From: Ailanthus altissimus
Taxonomy: Eukaryota > Streptophyta > Magnoliopsida > Sapindales > Simaroubaceae
Direction: 5' to 3'
Length of the DNA: 64,000 nt
Assembly: GCA_946807835.1 (NCBI GenBank)
Contig: OX327684.1
Span: forward strand, 11,060,501 to 11,124,500
The translations under genes and the position numbers were made by a program. The notes beneath the pieces were generated by a model, which saw only the letters and a list, made by a program, of their open reading frames with translations, had not been told where the DNA came from and made no database searches. Numbering within the stretch: the stretch's first letter is position 1; every line of letters begins with the position of its first letter. This document shows, piece after piece, positions 57,214 to 64,000 of this stretch.

Positions 57214-59547
57214 TGTGGGTTTGTGTCTATCATTCAAATATAGCATATGTTCCACTAACATACATGCGCAGCGGATGAGCGGAATATAAATTACTCAATG
57301 ATAAATACAAATAAATTTTACATGTTATCTCATAAATGTAAAATAGTTCAAGATTGAGAAATAATACCTTGTCAACCCTTTAGTATATTTGGTCGAACCG
57401 AAGTACCCGCCTTTGAACTAACCTGTCCATAATTCTAGTTCCTCAATACGGTGGGTTTGAGGAAGCTAGAATAGCAGCTTTTCCAGTAAAAGATTCAACT
57501 CTTGAATCCTTATTTCTATCTTGTAATATGAGTGACCAAAAATAGAAGAAAAAATGAAAGAAGTGTTTTTGCTCTCAACACTTTAAGAGAATTTTGAGAG
57601 AATTTCTAACACTTAGCATTTCAAAAGTCTCTCTACCATTCACTTAACCCCTTGCACGAAGTTTTGATGATTAATTGAGCAACTAATTGCTATTTTATTT
57701 GTTTATTATTATCTTTCATTTTCTCACCTAATGGTAGCCATTAGTGTTTTGTTTATTATTATCTTTTATTTTTTTACCTAATTGCATCCATTATGTTCGC
57801 CATTAGTTTTTGTTTATTATTATCTTACAATAAACTAAATTAAAATAAAACAAAATGGAATATCATTTAAATAAACTTAGCCTTAATTTAGGCCAAATAA
57901 GAAAATACTTTCTCATCATCAAGAAACATCTTAAGGCCTACAATTAACAATTGGCACCCATTTATACTTATCTTATCATTTAATAAATATTAAACAAATT
58001 ATTTAATCATATTAAACAAATAATTTAATCATGGTAGAAATATATGCCAATTTAAATAAAAAATTAATTGTTTGATTTTAATTTAAATAATAAAATCATA
58101 TATTATTATTATTTTATTCAATAAATATTTTAATGAATAAAATAATGATATTATTTGTCCAACAAACAAGATCATTTTGGTAATTTCCAAATTAAACAAT
58201 AATTGGCCCACATATGCCATGTGTCAACATCCTATTGGTCAACAACTAATTATTAACTAATTAATGTACTTAACTCTTAAGTCTTGACACGTGCTCAACT
58301 AGAGGGAAACCGAAGTAAATGTCCAGTTTGTTGGAATTTTTGAGATCGAACTATTCAATTCGTTATGCTGCCCTAGTGCACAACGAGTACACTTCATATT
58401 GCGGGACTCTCTAGGTCCACTCTCGATTTGTCAAACAGAACTATTCTGTGAGTCCGAGATCGATGCCCCACGCACATGTCACGGATATTACAAATCAGTG
58501 TAGTAGACCATATAAGTTGAGGTCATAGCGCATACGTATAATCATTCCTCTAATCATATCCTGGAATAGTAGGGATATAGATCACTACCGTCAAATTCCT
58601 ATGTGCTCATCCGTGAATTTATCTCCACACACGTATCTTAATAAACAATACATACAAATGCTTTTACAATATTGTGTAACCCTGTAAGAAATTCTTTTCC
58701 TGGGTTTATTGCTTATAGTCATAAAACTTTCTAAGATACAGTCTTTGAGCATCTGGATATATATAACTCATCGATGTGAGCTGATGGATTCTATATCTGT
58801 ACACATTGGACTCTATAAGCATTGGACTATACCCAGCGACACCTAGTAGTCACACCGTGAAAGGTCTGTGACATGCGTAGAACCAAAGTATGATGGATCA
58901 CTTACAAGCTTACTATGGTGCTCAAGTCAAAAGACCACGTATACTACTCAACTTGAGAGGACCTTCCATTGACGGCTTTATGGGATGTCTATTGGGGTCC
59001 TCGTTGAGTCTCTTCAGTATTCAATCCTCACTGAACACCTATATGCTATACGAACTTTCAGTAAGCCCATGGTCAGCTAAAAATAACCATCTAGACCATC
59101 TAGGTATAGTATACACTGGTTAATGTAAAAGGATTCTACCGTCAGACTTGCATCGATGAATTAAGACCAGGAACATATAATTTGAGAATAGAATTGCATA
59201 ATAACATTTCTTAGCTCCTATTGCAACTCTTGCAACTATGTTATTATTAATGTATTCTTACGTCTTTGTACCGTCACAGATAAGATTTTAACACTTAGAC
59301 TTCCCTGATTAATATAACATGCTAACCCAAGCATTTATAGTTTTCAGTGATGTTAACTCTTAGCATTGATCTAAACTTCTTTAGACCAAATCTGAACCTT
59401 TTTAGATTATATAATGTCTGTAGCGTCACAAGCATTAAACTATTTAATAATAGTAGTTAGCGATTTAACAAATGATGAATTGTATAAATATGACAAAATA
59501 AAATATTCATACAACAATAGGACAACACGTGAGCACAAATCCCAACA
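57214..59547 (-). repeat. Copia-2 3' LTR (about 2.3 kb)
   Basis: The right edge is CCCAACA followed by AACTCCCACTTGC, which on the minus strand is the polypurine tract running into TGTTGGG. The left edge is placed at TGTGGG, judged by alignment of the GCGCAGCGGA motif (57268) with the other LTRs, so it is less certain. The block 58710-59030 is shared with the other copia-family LTRs. A degenerate tandem repeat with GTTTATTATTATCT at 57701, 57751 and 57812 lies inside. Confidence 0.78.
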
Positions 59548-59559
59548 AACTCCCACTTG

Positions 59560-60170
59560 CTCTAGTGCCATTCATAGTGGTATCTTATACCCATAGACTC
59601 CATGCGTTTTTGAAACACTTTTGGAGTTAAGGCCTTAGTTAGTGGGTCTGCTACATTATTTACAGAGTCAACTCTACAAATTATTATATCACTCATAGCT
59701 AAGATTTCTCTAATTATATGGTATTTTCTCTCCACATATTTAGATCTCTAGTGCGCTCTTGGCTCTTTTGCTTGTGCAATAGCTCCGTTGTTGTCACAAA
59801 ATAAAGGGATAGGATCCACTGAGCTTGGGATAATCCTGAGCTCGACGACAAACTTGCGTATCCACACTACTTCTTTTACTGCCTCAAAGGTTGCAATGTA
59901 TTCTACTTCAGTTGTTGAATTAGCTATGGATCCCTGTTTGGTGCTCTTCCAACTCACTGCAGCACCGTTGAGGATAAATACATATCTAGATGTAGACTTT
60001 CTATCATCTGGATCAGACTGAAAGTCTAATTCTGTGTATCTCTTAACCTGCAAATCAATTTCTCCACAAATGAGAAACTTGTCCTTTGTACCCTTAAGGT
60101 ATTTAAGGACATATTTGACTGCCATCCAATGGCTATCACCTGAATCTGATTGATATCAGCTAGTAACACT
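59560..60170 (-). pseudogene. Copia-2 RNase H
   Basis: The frame 59748-60125 reads MAVKYVLKYLKGTKDKFLIC, DFQSDPDDRKSTSRYVFILN, GAAVSWKSTKQGSIANSTTE, VEYIATFEAVKEVVW and LFCDNNGAIAQAKEPRAH, then a stop. The domain continues past the stop with KYVERKYHIIREI and VADPLTKALTPKVF to about 59600. It ends near the LTR, as normal. Confidence 0.86.
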
Positions 60171-60245
60171 TACAACCATGCTGATGTTAGGTCTCATGCA
60201 TATTATAGCATACATCAGGCTGCCTATAGATGATGTATATGGCAT

Positions 60246-61210
60246 CTAAGACATTCTAACTCTTTCATCTTTTATCTGAGGAGACATTATCCTTGAAAGA
60301 TGAATGCTATGTTTGAAAGGCACATTAGCTATTTTACAGTTAGTAAAATTGTACCTTTTAAGGACACTATTGATGTATGATGATTGAGAGAGTCCTATGG
60401 GCTTTTTAGCTCTATCTCTATAAAGCTTTATACCCAGTATATAGGAAGCTTTTACCAAGTTCTTCATGGAGAAGTTTTTGTTCGGATAACTCTTAACTGA
60501 TTGTAACATACTGATATCATTCCCAATGATCAATATATGATCCACGTAGAGAATTAAGAAGATAACCATGCTCCTACTAACCTTTTTATACACACATGGT
60601 TCCTCATCATTTTTTATGAAACCAAATCTTTTGATTACCTCATCAAAATGAAGGTTCCAACTCTAAGAAGCCTGCTTAAGCCCATAAATGAACTTCTTCA
60701 GTTTGCATACTAAACCTGTGGATTGGCTTGATGCAAAACCATCAGGTTGTTCCATGTATATCTCTTCCTCGAGATATCTATTCAAGAATATCGTCTTTAC
60801 ATCCATCTGCCAAATCTCATAGTCATAATATGCAGCAATAGCCAATAAAATTAGTATTGACTTCAACATCGTTACTGGTGCAAAGGTTTCTCATAATCGA
60901 TCCCAAATTGTTGAGAATAACCTTTTGCAACCAGTCAGGCTTTGAAGGTCTCTACCTTCCCTTCGAGCCTACGCTTTCGCTTGTAAATTCATTTACAACC
61001 GATAGAAACTATTCTTTCAAGAAGCTTAACCAAGTTCCAGACTTGATTGTGATGAATTGAGTCAATTTTGGATTTCATGGCATCTTGCCACTTTCCCGAA
61101 TCGATGTCTAACATCGCATCCTTATAGGTTAAATAATCATTTTCTTGCACTAAAAATACTCCCAGTACATCTTCAAGCATCTGACTAGACCTAGTAGGTG
61201 GCCTGAACAT
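60246..61210 (-). pseudogene. Copia-2 reverse transcriptase
   Basis: Pieces: linker and N-terminal (60989-61210: YKDAMLDIDSGKWQDAMKSK, VWNLVKL), middle (60663-60869: IWQMDVKTIFLNRYLEEEIY, CKLKKFIYGLKQAS) and active-site piece (60246-60593). The catalytic box reads YVDH in LYVDHILIIGND, where the second Asp is His, so the enzyme is dead. SMKNLVKASYILGIKLYRDR follows as expected. The pieces are separated by stops. Confidence 0.86.
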
Positions 61211-61236
61211 CCTTTAAGACCTACATGGAGGGTGTG

Positions 61237-62352
61237 TTAAAGGTATATCGCTTGATTGATTTTAAGGTTCCATCTTGGTTTCATGTTCACTTTGATTGGC
61301 TTTATCAAGTACAATCTTTCTACAACCTCCACGATCCATGAGAAATTATTTCTCAAGGAAAGTGGAATATTGAGAAACAAACACATTTCGCTCCTCGAGA
61401 TCATAGAATTAGTATCCCATTGAATTCTTGGGATACCCAACGAACCGATACTTATACCTCTTAGGTGCAAGTTTGTCCTATTGCATAACTTTTACGTAAA
61501 CAGAACAGCTCTAAATCTTAAAATATTTAAGACTTGGTTTCTTTCTATTTAACATCTCGTGTGGAGCGGTTAGAGTAGCTTTAGATAAAACTCTATTCAA
61601 TATATGAGCAGCAGTTTCCAGAGCATAACCCAAAAGATGTTCAGGTAGATCGGTAAAGCTCATCATCGATTGGACCATATCCAATAAAGTCCGATTCCTC
61701 TTCTCTGACACACCATTGTGTTGTGGAGTACCTGGAGGACTATACTGAGCTAGAATCTTATTATTCTTTAAATAATCAGAGAATTCACTGCTCATGTACT
61801 TACCGCCTCACTCTGATCGAAGGCATTTGACATACATCCCGGTTTGTTTCTCTACCTCAAGTCTGAACTCTTTGAACTTTTCAAAGGTTTCTGACTCGTG
61901 TTTCATAATAAACACATACCCGTATCATCACAAATCATCGATAAAGTAACAAAGTATCAAAATCCACCAATTGCAGTGTGATTCATTGGACCGCATACAT
62001 CATTATATATTAGTTCCAATAAATCAGTGGCACGATGTCCAACACCAGTGAATGGAGATTTAGTCATTTGCCTTTAAATACAAGATTCATAAACTGGGTA
62101 AGGTTCTATGGTTAGATCAGGTATTTGACCATCTTTAACCAGACGGGTTAGACGTCTTACACCTATATGACCCAATCTCATGTGCCATAATTCAGTATTA
62201 TTTAAAGCTTGTGCACTATTACTAGTGCTACCCTGTACATTCATGACATTTCTCGTTGTATCCAAAATATAATGCTCATTAATTAACTGACACTCAGCTA
62301 ATAAAATATCAAATATATCACATAAATATAAAGAACAGTTCTTAATATACAT
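61237..62352 (-). pseudogene. Copia-2 integrase and gag-pre-integrase
   Basis: The gag-pre-integrase region (62074-62352) includes LWHMRLGHIGVRRLTRLVKD. The integrase core is broken between 61800 and 62070. The 61511-61795 frame has the third catalytic region: SSEFSDYLKNNKILAQYSPP, GTPQHNGVSEKRNRTLLDMV and PEHLLGYALETAAHILNRV. A last piece (61237-61470) covers the C-terminal domain with stops. Confidence 0.85.
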
Positions 62353-62559
62353 ATGATACTTTTCACTGTCAAGTACAGGAAGAGAGATAATCTATCTGAT
62401 CATAGCAGACATAAAATAACAGTTATGAAGTACAACCATTTTATTACAAGAGAGAATCAAATCATAATGTCCTACAGCCTCGACCTATAGGAGATCACCA
62501 TTTTCTACTCAAAGTTGTACCTCTCTCGGCTGTAGCAATTTAACTTCTTTCAGACCCTA

Positions 62560-64000
62560 CAATATTAGATTTCGAACTGGAGCCTGGGCGCCACATGATT
62601 GGTGCCTAGGTGCTAATTCACTATTGTGCCCAGGCAATGGCACCTGAGCATGGGCCTGGGTGCTATAGATACTGCATGGGCACCCAAATGTTGAATTGAA
62701 ATGGCGCACAAGTGCTGAATCTTGGCATCTAGGCACCAATATTTGTTCTTTCTCTTTTTTTTTTCTTTTTCCTTTTTTCTCTTTTTTTTAGGGAATACAA
62801 AACAAATAAAAAATACATTAAATTCTTGGGTTATCTCGCAAGAAGCACTTGATTTAATGTCTTTAACTTGACATCTTTCAAATTCATGGGGGATTTAATT
62901 GGACATTGGAGGCGTTTCACCTATAGAACACTCCTCCATTTTGGTGCTTTGATGTGTATTCAATGGCTTTGTCAACCTCTTTCCTTGATTTCCAAAGTTT
63001 CATAAGGTGGTCATGAAAGAATGACCCCAACTCTCTTATTTTGAGCTTTCTCGGAAAGAGTTTTAGCCTTAGCCGAAAGAATGAACCATGGTTGCTGGTA
63101 TTTGATTTCTTTTCCATCATGTTCTTGCCATGCCTCATCTTTTTTCTTGTTCGATGCATCTTTTCCTTGCCATGAACTTTGGGTTGAATGGTATCTATTT
63201 CCTTCCCACCATCCGGATCTATGTTTTCAATCTTCAAACATTCTTTAGAGTCATTTAAAAACTTCATCTCCTTGAAAACCTTGAATGTGACCTCCTTATC
63301 TTGCACCCTTATTTCATCTCTCCCTTCTCTATATCAATGAGAAATCTTCAGGTGGCTAGGAATGGTCTTCCAAGAATAATAGGAGCATTCCTATCTTCCT
63401 CCATATCAAGGACCACAAATTCCATCGATAGGATAAATTTACCTACTTTAACCAATACATTCTTAATGACCTCCTATGGATAAGTTATAGATCTATTTGC
63501 CATTTGTAAGGAAATTGTAGTGGGTTTTATCTCACCAAGACCCAACTTGTTGAAGATGGATAGAGGCAAAAGATTTATACTTGCTTCAAAGTCACACAAG
63601 GTGTTTTCAAAAGTAGACTCTCCAATAGTACACGGGATAGTGAAACTGCTCGGATCCTTCATCTTTTGTGCCAACTTCCTTTGGATAATTATACTATATT
63701 CTTATATTAGCCTTACCATTTTATAGTCCTCCAACTTTCTTTTCTTCAATATCACTTCTTTTATTTTGGCTTTTTCTCCAAGACATCTATAAAAGGAATG
63801 TTAGCGTAAATCTTTTTAAAGTTGTTAAGGATATTAGAGGGTTGATCATCTAACTTCTTTTTGTATAAGTGTTGAGGGTAAGGCAATGGTGGGGTAATGA
63901 TAGAAGGATTATCTAGGAAGACAATAGAGTTAGGTTTGTGATTTGTCTTAGATGGTTCAATAACAACTTCTTTCTCTTTACCTTTAACCACCTTTTTGTC
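62560..64000 (-). mobile_element. Gypsy-D: partial gag-protease-only Athila-like element
   Basis: Minus-strand fragment running off the right edge. Gag linker and protease occupy 62917-64000. The post-pol motif (62825-62875) follows 42 bases after the ORF end. Then come a homopolymer-rich stretch (62750-62800) and a GGCGCC/GGTGCC-rich cluster (62580-62740). The 3' end is cut by the junction with Copia-2 near 62545. As in Gypsy-B and C, there is no pol between protease and motif. Confidence 0.82.
62917..64000 (-). pseudogene. Gypsy-D gag linker and protease
   Basis: From the right edge: VKGKEKEVVIEPSKTNHKPN, PPLPYPQHLYKKKLDDQPSN and FKKIYANIPFIDVLEKKPK (63761-63991), then after frame changes SFTIPCTIGESTFENTLCDF with EASINLLPLSIFNKLGLGE (63474-63674). 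The family active site DLGAS is DFEAS here. A GRPF-like remnant lies near 63330-63400. The last frame (62917-63306) has QDKEVTFKVFKEMKFLND and ends in a tail, KLKIRELGSFFHDHLMKLWK, stopping at 62917. The protease is inactive by its active-site change and frameshifts. Confidence 0.83.

Larger units (their letters stand above)
57214..62545 (-). mobile_element. Copia-2: decayed Ty1/copia element
   Basis: Minus-strand element: 3' LTR (57214-59547), polypurine tract beside it, then RNase H, reverse transcriptase, integrase and gag-pre-integrase. Sequence resembling the protease-to-integrase stretch can be followed to about 62540, where Gypsy-D sequence takes over. The LTR interrupts the LINE. Five bases before it are ATGCA; the partner is beyond the window. 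The family is related to Copia-1 by its LTR block and protein motifs. Confidence 0.86.

Overview
This window looks like repeat-dense nuclear DNA of a flowering plant, probably a dicot. It is strongly AT-rich. Almost everything recognisable is a plant transposable element: Ty1/copia, Athila-like Ty3/gypsy, an L1-type LINE, an En/Spm CACTA element, a tRNA-derived SINE, and a foldback element. The few host-gene pieces are fragments (VPS32/SNF7, NdhM, OST1B). I see no intact cellular gene, no rRNA, no functional tRNA and no CRISPR. The species cannot be named from sequence alone.

Layout. 1-6887: decayed Ty1/copia element (Copia-1, minus strand), with its 5' LTR at 5605-6887 and the edge of its 3' LTR at 1-11. 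It appears inserted into the 3' part of an Athila-like element (Gypsy-A, minus) that runs to its 5' LTR at 15295-16786. Gypsy-A is the only gypsy copy here with reverse transcriptase, RNase H and integrase. 16787-19084: unassigned sequence with a SINE (18469-18594). 19085-28564: complete-length CACTA element with matched 3-bp target duplications (GTA). It carries degenerate TNP2 and TNPA-like genes, two long hairpins, and apparent captured fragments of two host genes: the first coding exon of an ESCRT-III VPS32/SNF7 gene, and, antisense, the N-terminal part of NdhM. 28995-31028: OST1B (ribophorin I-like) pseudogene on the minus strand.

31589-43699: a roughly 1.9-kb tandem duplication containing a foldback element. 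Its second unit is split by Gypsy-B (34038 to about 42990, minus), a gag-protease-only Athila derivative that itself holds a solo copia-family LTR (37526-39586, TSD TCTTC). 43702-57213: L1-type LINE (minus), split by a second solo LTR (44830-54597, TSD AATCC). That LTR is in turn interrupted by a chromovirus-like solo LTR (45315-48080, TSD ATTAA) and by Gypsy-C (48307-53248, plus, TSD CTATT), another gag-protease-only element. 57214 to about 62545: Copia-2 (minus) with a full 3' LTR. About 62560-64000: part of Gypsy-D (minus), again gag-protease followed directly by the 3' noncoding region.

Insertion order follows from the nesting: the LINE is older than the solo LTR, which is older than Gypsy-C; the foldback duplication is older than Gypsy-B, which is older than its solo LTR. 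Most coding pieces carry nonsense codons or frameshifts. The longest clean reading frame is the 307-residue gag-protease frame of Gypsy-C. Family assignments rest on remembered protein motifs, not on searches.
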